From Paenibacillus beijingensis (GTDB lineage Bacteria > Bacillota > Bacilli > Paenibacillales > Paenibacillaceae), in contig NZ_CP011058.1 in assembly GCF_000961095.1 (NCBI RefSeq), positions 310,001 through 374,000 of the forward strand: DNA of 64,000 nt. Direction: 5' to 3'. Shown here one piece after another: positions 55,144-63,977 of this stretch (position 1 is the stretch's first letter; every line of letters starts with the position of its first letter). The notes under the pieces were generated by a model. That model had not been told where the DNA came from. It saw only the letters and a program-made list of their open reading frames with translations, and made no database searches. The translations under genes and the position numbers were made by a program.

Positions 55144-56094
55144 TTAATACTCCTCCCGGAATCGTTTCGCCATAAACTGAGCAAAAATATTCAGCAGTAA
55201 AGTAATGACGAACAAAGTGATGCCCACGGCAAAAATGGTGCCGTATTCGACTGAGCCATGAGGCGTATCCCCTAAACTTACTTGTACGATATAAGCCGTC
55301 ATCGTCTGGATGCTCTCCAGCGGATTGGCGGTCAATTTCGGGGTCGCGCCTGCTGCTACGGTTACGATCATCGTTTCCCCGATAGCACGGGAGAACGCGA
55401 GTACGAAAGAAGCGACGATACCCGACAAAGCAGCCGGAACGACGATTCGCAGCGCCACTTCGAGCTTTGTAGCACCAAGCGCATAGGCTCCGTCGCGCAG
55501 ACTGCGCGGTACGGCGCTCATCGCATCTTCACTGAGAGAGGATACCATCGGAATCGTCATAATGCCGACAGCGATCCCCGCGCTTAATGCGTTGAAAACA
55601 CTGATATCCGGATTGATGCCCCTAATGATCGGTGTAATGAAGGTCAAGGCAAAATATCCGTATACAATGGTCGGAACCCCTGCCAGTACTTCCAGAATCG
55701 GTTTTACAATTTTACGCACGCGAGCCGTTGCATACTCGCTTAAATAAATCGCACTGGCCAGACCGATCGGAAGTGCGACAATACATGCGATAAAGGTAAT
55801 CATAAGCGTCCCGGAAAGAAGGGGAAGAATGCCAAACGATTTCGGTTCTATAAGCGGCGACCACTTGGTTCCCGTTATAAAATCGATAAACGGTATTTTT
55901 ACGAAAAATTGATAGGTTTCCGAAATCAATGTATAAACGATACCAATCGTCGTAAGTATGGAAACAGCTGCACAAAGGAAGAGCAGATACGGCATGACCT
56001 TGTTCAGAACGGAAACTTTCTTATTTTTAAAACTGTACGCTTCCTTACCGGCAATACTGGCAGCTTTAATGTTGTGCAAACGTTCACCATCCAT
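55144..56094 (-). CDS. pstC: Phosphate ABC transporter permease PstC
   Basis: 316 residues, six helices. Motifs LEVLAGVPTIVYGYFAL, YALGATKLEVALRIVVPAAL and AFSRAIGETMIV. GGAG site. Follows pstS after a hairpin. Confidence 0.97.
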   Translation of the reverse strand: MDGERLHNIKAASIAGKEAYSFKNKKVSVLNKVMPYLLFLCAAVSILTTIGIVYTLISETYQFFVKIPFIDFITGTKWSPLIEPKSFGILPLLSGTLMITFIACIVALPIGLASAIYLSEYATARVRKIVKPILEVLAGVPTIVYGYFALTFITPIIRGINPDISVFNALSAGIAVGIMTIPMVSSLSEDAMSAVPRSLRDGAYALGATKLEVALRIVVPAALSGIVASFVLAFSRAIGETMIVTVAAGATPKLTANPLESIQTMTAYIVQVSLGDTPHGSVEYGTIFAVGITLFVITLLLNIFAQFMAKRFREEY

Positions 56095-56141
56095 GTCTGC
56101 GACATCTCCTTACCTTTACAATTCGTTAATAAACTTTGCGC

Positions 56142-56175
56142 AGAAAAATGTGATGCCTGAGATGACATCACATTT
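56142..56175 (-). terminator. Attenuating hairpin between pstS and pstC
   Basis: Perfect arms AAATGTGATG / CATCACATTT followed on the minus strand by TTCTG after TTT. It would give excess pstS over the membrane genes. Confidence 0.7.
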
Positions 56176-56193
56176 GATTCTGCTAATCAAAAC

Positions 56194-57180
56194 TTATCCC
56201 TGCAGCTTCGCTGCTTCTTCTTTATATTTGTCATCAGGAAGCGGAATGTAACCGACTTCGGTAGTCAACTTGCCGATATTGGCAATATAATATTCAGCGA
56301 AAGCTTTAACTTCAGGACGTTCCATTTCTTTCTTATTGATATAGATGAACAACGGACGGGAAAGCGGAGCATACGAACCGTCTTTAATCGTTTCCTGAGT
56401 CGGTGCGACCGCACCTTTGCCTGCATCAATCGGAACGACTTTCAGCTTGTCCTGGTTTTCCTCGAAGTAGGCAAATCCAAAGTAGCCGATACCAAATTTG
56501 TTGCCTGTAACACCTTGCACGAGCGTATTGTCGTCTTCGCTGAAGCTAATTTGCGCATCGTTGCGGATACCTTTTTTATCAAGAATTTCTTCATTGAAAT
56601 AGTCATACGTACCGGAGTCAGCACCAGGGGAGAACATCTTGATTTCTTCAGCCGGCCAGCCGGAGCGAACGTCAGCCCACGTTTTAACCGTGCTGCCCGA
56701 ATCGAAGATTTTGTTCAGTTCCTCAACCGTTAACTTATCGACAAAGTCATTTTCTTTGTTCACGACTACGGACAGACCGTCATAAGCGACCGACAATTCG
56801 ATATGTTCGATGCCCTTTTCTTTACATGCTGCAGCTTCTTCGTCTTTGATCGGGCGGGAAGCGTCGCTGATTGCGATCTCGCCGTTACAGAAGCGTTTGA
56901 ATCCGCCGCCGGTACCCGATGTTCCGACCGTGACGCGCACATCGCCGTTCTCTTTGCCGAACTCTTCAGCTACCGCTTCCGTCAGTGGAAAAACAGTACT
57001 GGAACCATCGATTTCAATCGTACCGGACAGTGCTGCTGTATTCGTCGAGCCGCTTGTGTTTGTCTGGTTTGCAGCATCTTGTTCTCCTGAACCGCTATTA
57101 TTACCGCAAGCAGAAACAATGACAAGAGTCAGAACCATCAGCGTGAATAAGAACCCCTTGTGTTTACCGTTAAACAACAT
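56194..57180 (-). CDS. pstS: Phosphate-binding lipoprotein PstS
   Basis: 328 residues. Signal ends in VSAC (Cys25). Phosphate-binding motifs IDGSSTVFPLTEA, GTSGTGGGFKRFC and ADSGTYDYF are all present. ATG 57180 has AAGGAG five bases upstream; GTG 57186 lies too close to it. First gene of the operon, behind a PhoP box. Confidence 0.98.
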   Translation of the reverse strand: MLFNGKHKGFLFTLMVLTLVIVSACGNNSGSGEQDAANQTNTSGSTNTAALSGTIEIDGSSTVFPLTEAVAEEFGKENGDVRVTVGTSGTGGGFKRFCNGEIAISDASRPIKDEEAAACKEKGIEHIELSVAYDGLSVVVNKENDFVDKLTVEELNKIFDSGSTVKTWADVRSGWPAEEIKMFSPGADSGTYDYFNEEILDKKGIRNDAQISFSEDDNTLVQGVTGNKFGIGYFGFAYFEENQDKLKVVPIDAGKGAVAPTQETIKDGSYAPLSRPLFIYINKKEMERPEVKAFAEYYIANIGKLTTEVGYIPLPDDKYKEEAAKLQG

Positions 57181-57230
57181 AACCACTCCTTGTACATTCT
57201 CTTTTTCAACATTAATTCGCTACAAGCGTT

Positions 57231-57284
57231 ATCATAATCCGCCTATGTTAATTCCAAACACGTATTTTGTAAACTGAATGTAAA
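57231..57284 (-). promoter_or_regulatory. PhoP box and -10 element of the pst operon
   Basis: Four hexamers on the minus strand, each 11 bp apart: TTTACA (57279), TTTACA (57268), CGTGTT (57257) and TTAACA (57246). Three match TTWACA well. A TATGAT -10 follows at 57231-57236. This is the arrangement of Bacillus PhoP-activated promoters. Confidence 0.82.
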
Positions 57285-57334
57285 AATCAAAACAATCGGC
57301 AGATTCGTTTATCCGGGCTCCGGCTTAAGCGCAA

Positions 57335-57376
57335 AGAAGACCGGAGGTTTGCTTTATCAGCTTCCTCCGGTCTTCT
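57335..57376. terminator. Terminator between terC-like gene and pst promoter
   Basis: Perfect 13-bp arms AGAAGACCGGAGG / CCTCCGGTCTTCT. It isolates the pst promoter from the upstream gene. Confidence 0.8.
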
Positions 57377-57421
57377 ATTTAAAATAAAGATTATCCGATT
57401 CCCGTGCAGCCAGACTTTGTT

Positions 57422-58114
57422 TCAGCCGGCCTTCCGCTCCATGCCGCGTGCGTTTCCGTGCCTTGACTGCCATTTGTTCATCAGCCAGCCGGCGATTACG
57501 ACAAGCAGAGCAAGCGCAATCGGTATAACGAGGTCGGCCGCGGGAAGCAGCCCTTCCATCCTGTTCCCGACGCCTTTGTCGCTGAGAACCATTTCACCTG
57601 CCGTATATCCGAGCACAGCCGAGCCGATCATAACGATAACCGGGTACCGTTCCATGATTCGCATCAGCACGTTGCTCGCGACGACAATAAGCGGAATCGT
57701 GATGAGGAGCCCGATGATGATGAGCAGCAGATTGCCCTGCGCGGCTCCGGCCATCGCCAGCACGTTGTCCAAACTCATCACCAGATCGGCGACGACGATC
57801 GTACGAATGGCGTCGCTAAGCTTGTTTCCTGCCTCGACATGATCTTCACCGTCATCCTTTTTAAGCAGCGTTACGGCGATATAGAGCAGCATAAGCGCCC
57901 CTGCCAGCTGAACATATGGAATGTGAAGGAGCCAGACCGCGGCAAATGTAAGCAGCACCCGCAGTACGATTGCCCCGATGCTGCCCCACAAAACCGCCTT
58001 TTTTTGCTGCTGCGCGGGCAGCTTGCGGCATGCAAGCGCAACGACAACCGCATTATCACCGCTTAGCACAATATTGATCAGGATCAATTCAATCAATCCG
58101 GCCCAAAATTCCAT
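57422..58114 (-). CDS. TerC-family membrane protein (YjbE type)
   Basis: 230 residues from ATG 58114 (AGAAGG seven bases upstream). Seven helices; the signature acidic helices LILINIVLSGDNAVVVAL and ADLVMSLDNVLAMAGAA carry the GDN/SLDN motifs thought to bind metal. Members export manganese or load it into exported proteins. No yybP-ykoY riboswitch was seen upstream. Confidence 0.93.
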   Translation of the reverse strand: MEFWAGLIELILINIVLSGDNAVVVALACRKLPAQQQKKAVLWGSIGAIVLRVLLTFAAVWLLHIPYVQLAGALMLLYIAVTLLKKDDGEDHVEAGNKLSDAIRTIVVADLVMSLDNVLAMAGAAQGNLLLIIIGLLITIPLIVVASNVLMRIMERYPVIVMIGSAVLGYTAGEMVLSDKGVGNRMEGLLPAADLVIPIALALLVVIAGWLMNKWQSRHGNARGMERKAG

Positions 58115-58210
58115 TTTCATACCTTCTTTCCTGTCCTTACCTTGAAACTATACTCCTATTGCTTCTTCACCGCAAATTCCGATTCAATAATTAGCGCCGC
58201 TTTTTTCCTA

Positions 58211-58239
58211 AAAAAAAGCACCCGCCGCGGCGGGTACTT
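58211..58239 (-). terminator. Terminator after the DUF3243 gene
   Basis: Minus strand: AGTACCCGCC, short loop, GGCGGGTGCTTTTTTTT. Confidence 0.85.
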
Positions 58240-58251
58240 GATCAGTATGAA

Positions 58252-58605
58252 TCAGGATCGTTCGATAACCGGTTCATTCGTTTCCTGACAAAGTCTTACG
58301 AGCATATGAGCGAGCTTATGGCGCTCTTCCTCTTTGCCCACTTTCCACAATTCCTGAAGCAGCTTCTCCTCGTTGTTGCGCGGCGTTTCGTTCTTTGCCA
58401 AATAAGAAGCGATTTGCTCGGCGGCCACCGCCAGCTGTTCCTCTCCGAGTCCGATCCGCTTGGCCAAATCGATCCGGTTGCCGAGAAAGCTCTTAAAGTC
58501 GTCGAAGCTTTGCAGAATCCGGTCCTTCTTGCCCTGCTCCATGCCGCTGATCGTTTCATGCACCTTATCAGATGCCGATGGATGGATCTCATTCTGTTTC
58601 GTCAT
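58252..58605 (-). CDS. DUF3243 family protein (YmfJ-like)
   Basis: 117 residues from ATG 58605 with AAGGAGG; the longer frame to 58746 has no ribosome site. Conserved stretch SFDDFKSFLGNRIDLAKRIG and EEKLLQELWKVGKEEERHKL. Cytosolic, helical, function unknown. Monocistronic. Confidence 0.88.
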   Translation of the reverse strand: MTKQNEIHPSASDKVHETISGMEQGKKDRILQSFDDFKSFLGNRIDLAKRIGLGEEQLAVAAEQIASYLAKNETPRNNEEKLLQELWKVGKEEERHKLAHMLVRLCQETNEPVIERS

Positions 58606-58840
58606 TCGTAACGCCTCCTTCGAACTATCAAACTTGACTGACGTCGATAACCGGCGACAACCCCTACTTACCCTGCGCGGCCGGCAGCGAAACGTAAAGC
58701 CGGATTGCAAACGCATATCGGTACCGAACATATACCCCTTGCGCACCTTTAGGTTTGCAACGAACGAATAAGTGCCTCCTTACTAATTTTTAGTTCATGT
58801 ATTATCGTATCCCTATACCTTAATTGAGGAGCGATGGTTC

Positions 58841-59854
58841 ATGAAAGTATACGAAATTCAAGACGGATTCGGACTGGGGCACGTGAAGGCGGCGCAGCGA
58901 TCGGTTCCGGTTCCCGGACCGGGTCAGGTACTGCTAAAAATAAAGGCCGTTTCGCTCAATTCGCGCGATCTGGGCATCATCGACGGATTTTATTTTCCGG
59001 ACCTGAAACTGCCGTTCATTCCAGTATCCGACTGTGTCGGCGAAGTGGTCTCCTTCGGCTCTCAAGCTTCCAAATTCAAAATCGGCGACCGTGTTAACGG
59101 CATTTTTCTGCAGAAATGGATTTCAGGGGAGCTGACGAAACCGGCACTGGAAAGCACGCTTGGAAGTCCGTTGGATGGCGTCCTCGCCGAATATGCCGTT
59201 TTGGATGAGGAAGGTTTGGTCCTTACTCCGGAGCATTTGACGGATGAGGAAGCCGCCGCTCTCCCCTGCGCAGGCGTAACGGCGTGGAACGCCATCGTGA
59301 CGGAAGGAAACGTCAAAGCCGGCGATACGGTCGTCGTACAAGGCACCGGAGGGGTTTCTCTGTTTGCGCTGCAATTCGCCAAGCTTCACGGCGCAAAGGT
59401 TATCGTCACCTCCAGCAGCGGCGAGAAGCTGGAGCGGGCGAAAGCGCTCGGCGCGGATATCGGCAACAATTACAGGCAAAATCCGGATTGGGATCAAGCC
59501 GTGCTTGAACAGACGCATGGCCGCGGAGCCGATCTTGTCGTCGATCTGGGGGGCGCGTCTACGCTCAACCGGTCCATCTCGGCGCTTCGCATAGGCGGAA
59601 CAATCAGCATGACCGGCGTTCTGTCCGGAGTTACGGTGGAACGGTTCGATATCGTCCCGGCGATTCGGAAAAAAGCGCGGCTGCAAGCCATCAATGTCGG
59701 CAGCCGCGACATGTTCGAGGAGATGAACCGGGCCATCGTGCAGAACGAGCTCCATCCGGTCGTCGACCGGGTATTCCCGTTCGAGCAAGCTGTCGAGGCG
59801 CTTCAGCATTTGGCGGCGGGAGCCCATTTCGGTAAAATTTGCATCAAAATCTGA
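58841..59854 (+). CDS. MDR-family NAD(P)-dependent oxidoreductase
   Basis: 337 residues. GroES-like domain, then nucleotide-binding motif VVQGTGGVSLFALQFAKLHG and TSSSGEKLERAKALGAD. The catalytic-zinc Cys and His of true alcohol dehydrogenases are missing, so it is probably a zinc-independent reductase. GAGGAG site. A single gene on the plus strand. Confidence 0.92.
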   Translation: MKVYEIQDGFGLGHVKAAQRSVPVPGPGQVLLKIKAVSLNSRDLGIIDGFYFPDLKLPFIPVSDCVGEVVSFGSQASKFKIGDRVNGIFLQKWISGELTKPALESTLGSPLDGVLAEYAVLDEEGLVLTPEHLTDEEAAALPCAGVTAWNAIVTEGNVKAGDTVVVQGTGGVSLFALQFAKLHGAKVIVTSSSGEKLERAKALGADIGNNYRQNPDWDQAVLEQTHGRGADLVVDLGGASTLNRSISALRIGGTISMTGVLSGVTVERFDIVPAIRKKARLQAINVGSRDMFEEMNRAIVQNELHPVVDRVFPFEQAVEALQHLAAGAHFGKICIKI

Positions 59855-59900
59855 TTTGATGCTGCCGCGAGCGGCAGTCTTATCGCGAAATGTTAAAACG

Positions 59901-59952
59901 AAAAAAAACGGGGCGTTCCCAAGGTCAATGACCTCAAGAACCAGCCCCGTTT
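59901..59952 (-). terminator. Terminator after the GH70 gene
   Basis: Minus strand: AACGGGGC ... GCCCCGTTTTTTTT, with an inner AGGTC/GACCT stem. Confidence 0.85.
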
Positions 59953-59957
59953 GTGGA

Positions 59958-62288
59958 TTAATTGCTAAACCGTCTTAATGCTTTATTCCATTTCTTTAAT
60001 TGTTCCGCTTCCTGCTGTTGCTGCCATTCGTGTCCGTTGGTTATGCCATCAGTCTTGGTCTCGCTCTCCGTATTGCTTTCGACGGAAGCGTCAACTCCGA
60101 TTTTGCCCTTGACTTTAACTTTTTCGCCGCCTTTTTCTTTGGATGGAACCCACACGCCCAAGTAACCATGTACCAACGGATTGCTTACGCCTTTAACCGG
60201 AACGGTCAAAACGCCGTTTTCATCCGTTGTCAGCTTTTGCGTGTTGAAGCCCATGACGTCTTCAAAGGTTTGGTTGGCATGCAGTTTGCCCATATCGACA
60301 CTGATCAGCTCTTGCGTGTTCGGATTGCTGCCGATAACAGTTGCTACGCCTGTATCGCGGCTGGTTCCGAAACGGACGCTGGCGAGCAGATCCCAACCTG
60401 CAGACCACGATGTGTTGCTGTTGTAATACGTGATTTTCTGGTCGCCGGAAACGTATTTTTGCCGCGCTTGCAGCAGCTTGACGATCGGCTCGAAATATTG
60501 CGTCTTCTCGGACATGTAGGATGCGGTAGACTTGAACATGTCACCGTAGTAAACCGTCGGAACCGTGTCTTTATTGGTCAGAAGATACGCGTATTGGCTC
60601 GGAACGTTATAGTTCGCATACTTCTTATCGGCATTGACCATATCGGCGTAATATTTTTCAAACTGCTTTTTCTCATAGTCGACTGTATTTTTTTTCGTTC
60701 CGCCGGCTTCTTCTTCTGTGAGCGGAATCCCCTTAATGCCGTTGTGCTCCTGATCATGGTTCATGACGAACGACCAGTTCGGCGTCGGTTTGGCGTCCGG
60801 GTTCGCCCGGTTCACATACGAGCTTGTGACGATGTCGCTGAGCGGCCGCCAGTTGTGCTCCTTGCCGAGACTGTCGCGCAAGGCGCCGAACACCCCGTGA
60901 TCGTATACCAGTTGTCCGTTGCCTGTGCTGTTCTCGAAACCGAGCTGATTGTCGGTGTAGGATTCGATATAGGACAAATGATTGTTCAAATCGTCGCCGA
61001 AACGCGAGCTCATCTCGTCCCTCATATCGGTCAGAATTTTGGTGTTGTAGTGGGACGCCGCATCGATCCGGAAGCCGTCAAAGCCGTATTTGTCGATCAA
61101 AAATTTGACCCAGTTCAACTGTTCGGCTTGTACGGTCGGATTCGAGTTGTCGATGTCCGTTCCGACCAGGAATTCGTACTGCAGCACGTTCTGGTTGACA
61201 TTGCCATTTACCCCGTTGTTGTAACGGTGAAGGCCTTTCGGATCGGTAGCCGCGGAATATCCCGGTTGGGCGTTGATATAGCTGTCCGTCAATTTGGTAA
61301 CCGCAGCGCTGTCCGCCGCGATAATTTTCTCGCGAACCTCGTCGTCGGTTGCGCCTTCGAAGCCGTTCTTTCTCATGAAATCGAGATAGCTTTCATTGGC
61401 GGAGCCAGCTTGCGGGTCGACATAGTAAAGCAGCAGCGAGCGCCATACTTGATCGTTGTCCGTATTTGCTCCCTTAACGGCAAAATAGCTGTCAACAGTC
61501 AAATAGTTATCGATGTGATTGATTTTGCCGTATTTTTGCGCTTCCGAACTTGCGAGCCATTCCGGGAGATAGTTATCCTGGTGATCAGGTCCGAAATAAC
61601 GGTACGGCTTCCCTTCCGCATCGACCATGATACGCATCGAACCCATCTGCATCGGGCCGCCGCCGTTGAAGTACTTAGAGCTCCATTCTTTGATCAACCC
61701 GTATTTTGCCTGCCCTGGCCCGCCGCCCTTGGTATAAAGCGGAACCAGCTTGTCCTTGAATGCCGGATCGATTTCGTTTCCGTAAGAATCAACGGCCGTA
61801 ACATTGACAATTTCTTGCTTTGGAAAGCCCATCATCTGATTCGGAACAAGATCGACCTGAACGTTAAGATCTTTCGAATGCAATTGCTTGATTGCACGCT
61901 TCAGTTCGTCGCTCGTGCCGTATTTGGTCGCTCTCTCGCCGTTCAAGCCATTAGGGAATTCGCCCAAATCATAACGGTCGCTGATTGCATACCCCTCGCC
62001 ATAGTAAGAACCGGAAAACGTCCGGTATGCGGGAGGCATCCAAATGTCGGTGATCCCCCAGTCTTTCAGCTTCGCGCTATTTTTGCCCAATATGTTATAC
62101 ATATTTTTTTCGTAGGGCTGATACAGGCTGAAGCTTTGGAAAATAACATGCTTGTCAAGCTCGGCGTTCGAAACGAATCCTTTCGCATTGCTTTCCGCCG
62201 CATTGGCCGGAGCCACGCCTGCAATGGCCGTTCCCGCCAGCAGACTAAGACTTAAACTCACCTTCATCCAGTTGTTTCTAAGCGTCAT
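59958..62288 (-). CDS. gtfD: Secreted GH70 4,6-alpha-glucanotransferase, GtfD-like with non-permuted barrel
   Basis: Predicted to split alpha-1,4-glucan chains and re-form them with alpha-1,6 links, making a reuteran-like polymer. 776 residues; signal peptide to about 30. GH70 motifs in GH13 order: I VDLVPNQ (145-151), II GFRIDAASH with nucleophile Asp409, III YIESY with acid/base Glu442, IV FVMNHDQ with Asp512. GH70 rather than GH13 is shown by VPNQ replacing NH in motif I, DIDNSNPTVQAEQLNW (378-393) and LTNKDTVPTVYYGDMF (570-585). The usual GH70 order II-III-IV-I is not seen. The C-terminus is charged and Gln/Glu-rich, without glucan-binding repeats. Easily mislabelled as alpha-amylase. Monocistronic. 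Confidence 0.9.
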   Translation of the reverse strand: MTLRNNWMKVSLSLSLLAGTAIAGVAPANAAESNAKGFVSNAELDKHVIFQSFSLYQPYEKNMYNILGKNSAKLKDWGITDIWMPPAYRTFSGSYYGEGYAISDRYDLGEFPNGLNGERATKYGTSDELKRAIKQLHSKDLNVQVDLVPNQMMGFPKQEIVNVTAVDSYGNEIDPAFKDKLVPLYTKGGGPGQAKYGLIKEWSSKYFNGGGPMQMGSMRIMVDAEGKPYRYFGPDHQDNYLPEWLASSEAQKYGKINHIDNYLTVDSYFAVKGANTDNDQVWRSLLLYYVDPQAGSANESYLDFMRKNGFEGATDDEVREKIIAADSAAVTKLTDSYINAQPGYSAATDPKGLHRYNNGVNGNVNQNVLQYEFLVGTDIDNSNPTVQAEQLNWVKFLIDKYGFDGFRIDAASHYNTKILTDMRDEMSSRFGDDLNNHLSYIESYTDNQLGFENSTGNGQLVYDHGVFGALRDSLGKEHNWRPLSDIVTSSYVNRANPDAKPTPNWSFVMNHDQEHNGIKGIPLTEEEAGGTKKNTVDYEKKQFEKYYADMVNADKKYANYNVPSQYAYLLTNKDTVPTVYYGDMFKSTASYMSEKTQYFEPIVKLLQARQKYVSGDQKITYYNSNTSWSAGWDLLASVRFGTSRDTGVATVIGSNPNTQELISVDMGKLHANQTFEDVMGFNTQKLTTDENGVLTVPVKGVSNPLVHGYLGVWVPSKEKGGEKVKVKGKIGVDASVESNTESETKTDGITNGHEWQQQQEAEQLKKWNKALRRFSN

Positions 62289-62655
62289 GTACTGTCCCCA
62301 CTCCTGTTACAATCAATTGCGCTGAATTTGTTAGGATGCGCTAAGCGTATTATTATTTTTCTTGAAACCATTTGTCACTGTAAGTAAATGTAATCGGTTT
62401 TATGGTTCCAGCGACATGTTGACATGATTAATTAAGTAATGTATGCGCTTTATTTTATTTTGAAAACGTATTAAATCATGACTGAAATTAAAACCTAGTA
62501 ACTATTTTGCAAAAAATATTGAATAACTATCACTAAATTTTTATAAAAAAAGGAGCGAAGGTGTAATATTTTTTGAAAAAAGGAGATAAGGTGTCCTATA
62601 TTAAGAAAAAAAGGACCTGAGCGGTCCTTTTTTTCAAAAAAATATTCAAAAAATA
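62289..62655. other. Intergenic region upstream of the GH70 gene
   Basis: 367 bp, very AT-rich. Two cre-like sequences, TGTAATCGGTTTTA (about 62388) and TGAAAACGTATTAA (62461), each deviate from TGNAANCGNWNNCA at one position. Two direct repeats of AAAAAAGGAG..AAGGTGT lie at about 62545 and 62576. A strong hairpin is at 62606-62634. Confidence 0.5.
62606..62634. terminator. Bidirectional terminator after the HxlR gene
   Basis: AAAAAAAGGACC, five-base loop, GGTCCTTTTTTT. Confidence 0.9.
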
Positions 62656-63039
62656 CTATTTTGAGATACTATCCCGGTCATATGCCACCCTTGCCTGTTC
62701 GACCTGGGAATAATAGTCGGTTGTCCATTGCTGCAGCCGGCGCAGGTGGGGAATGAGCGTGTCGCCGAGCGGGGTCAGCTCATATTCGACGATCGGGGGA
62801 ACGGACGGATATACGTCGCGCTTGACGAGCCCGTCCCGTTCCAGCTGGCGGAACGTTTGAGTCAGCATTTTCTGGGAGATGCCCTCAATGCGCTTTCGGA
62901 CCTCCCCGTATCGCATGCGTCCGTCCTGCAGCGCATAAATGACAAGAACGGTCCATTTGCTGGAAATAATCTCGAGCAACCGCCGGTAACCACATGCCGA
63001 AACCGAAATATCGGACTTGTAAACCGCAGTCTTTGTCAT
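62656..63039 (-). CDS. HxlR-family regulator
   Basis: 127 residues from ATG 63039 with AGGAGG. Winged helix (MRYGEVRKRIEGISQKMLTQ, LERDGLVKRDVYP). The single Cys16 in VSACGYRRLLE is at the position used for redox sensing in YodB/HypR-type members. It lies 62 bp after the nitroreductase gene on the same strand, the common pairing for electrophile-responsive operons. Confidence 0.92.
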   Translation of the reverse strand: MTKTAVYKSDISVSACGYRRLLEIISSKWTVLVIYALQDGRMRYGEVRKRIEGISQKMLTQTFRQLERDGLVKRDVYPSVPPIVEYELTPLGDTLIPHLRRLQQWTTDYYSQVEQARVAYDRDSISK

Positions 63040-63101
63040 GATATCCTCCTGTTCACGCTTTTTGATAAGCAAAAGAAGAATGTCATAGAGCAAAAATCCG
63101 G

Positions 63102-63752
63102 TTATTTGGCTCCAAATTGGTTCCAATACGTAATATCTGCAACATCGAGACGGACGGTCGGATGACCCGGCTCCGCCGCTTTGCCTACGGCAATCAGCAT
63201 GACATTGGCATAGCGGTCGGTAATACCCATCAGCTCGCGGAACTGCTCCACATTGTAACCCGCCATCGGAACGGTATCGAAGCCTTTCGCTTTCGCCGCC
63301 AGCATCAGCTGCATCGAAACAAGGCCGCCGTCGATAAGCGCCGCATTGCGGATCGCTTCCGGTTCGCGCTTTCCGTAAAATTTTACCGAATTATCGACAA
63401 GCTTGTCGCGGGTTTCCTGGTTCATATAGCCCGCTGCTACAGCTTTGTCATAGATACGTCCCGCTTCTTTGTACGCTTCGAGATCGGCCAATACCGCGAT
63501 CACGGCGGAGGCCGTCACAACCTGCTGCTGGTTGAATGCGATCGGCAGCAGCTTCTCTTTTGTTGCCTGATCCGTAATCACAATAAAACGCCAAGGCTGG
63601 AGATTGCTCCCGGACGGCGCCAGCACCGCATCGGCAAGCAGATCTTCCAATTCGGCTTGGCTCATTTTATACGAAGCATCGTATTTGCGAACGGAACGGC
63701 GCTCGCGGATTACCGTGCCGAAATCGGCACTGATCGTTTTGTTAAGTTCCAC
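63102..63752 (-). CDS. Nitroreductase-family NAD(P)H/FMN oxidoreductase
   Basis: 217 residues from GTG 63752 (AAGGAG eight bases upstream). FMN-binding RERRSVRKYD, PSGSNLQPWRF and the C-terminal VAVGK-type motif (MLIAVGKAAEPGHP). Reduces nitro compounds or quinones. Same strand as, and upstream of, the HxlR gene; a palindromic operator overlaps its promoter. Confidence 0.93.
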   Translation of the reverse strand: MELNKTISADFGTVIRERRSVRKYDASYKMSQAELEDLLADAVLAPSGSNLQPWRFIVITDQATKEKLLPIAFNQQQVVTASAVIAVLADLEAYKEAGRIYDKAVAAGYMNQETRDKLVDNSVKFYGKREPEAIRNAALIDGGLVSMQLMLAAKAKGFDTVPMAGYNVEQFRELMGITDRYANVMLIAVGKAAEPGHPTVRLDVADITYWNQFGAK

Positions 63753-63827
63753 AGTATCCACTCCTTCTCTAGCCATCCAAGTGAAATTTCATCTCTCTTT
63801 CGGCTGCCGGAAACGGCTCGCCGATAA

Positions 63828-63877
63828 ACTGTACACTTTATAAGTACAGTATAATCCCGCTTAAAAGAAGCTGTCAA
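63828..63877 (-). promoter_or_regulatory. Promoter and HxlR operator of the nitroreductase-HxlR operon
   Basis: Minus strand: TTGACA (63872-63877), 18-bp spacer, TATACT (63848-63853). An inverted repeat ACTGTAC (63828) / GTACAGT (63844-63850) overlaps the -10 and the start site, as expected for a repressor of this family. Confidence 0.72.
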
Positions 63878-63932
63878 TCCGCCCCCGCGGGCAGCCAAAT
63901 CAGCTTCCGTCGCTTTTCGATCAGCCACAACA

Positions 63933-63977
63933 AACGTCCCGGCATGGCCTGACCTCTAGCCAAGCAGCGGGGACGTT
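63933..63977. terminator. Possible terminator at the right edge
   Basis: Inverted repeat AACGTCCC / GGGACGTT with a long loop; on the minus strand TTGTTGTGG follows. It may end a gene beyond the window. Confidence 0.4.

Noticed and set aside
58121..58251. yybP-ykoY manganese riboswitch before the TerC-type gene
   Set aside because: The 130-bp gap holds only the upstream gene's terminator; the conserved riboswitch loops are not seen.
60000..62255. 751-codon plus-strand open frame opposite the GH70 gene
   Set aside because: Exact antisense shadow of a gene with full GH70 motifs; its translation is Arg/Val/Ile-rich with no domain and no ribosome site.
59958..62288. Alpha-amylase (GH13) assignment
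   Set aside because: Motif I is VPNQ rather than an NH-ended motif, and two long GH70-specific signatures are present.
63710..63928. 72-codon minus-strand frame upstream of the nitroreductase
   Set aside because: It spans the promoter and operator and overlaps the nitroreductase start in another frame.
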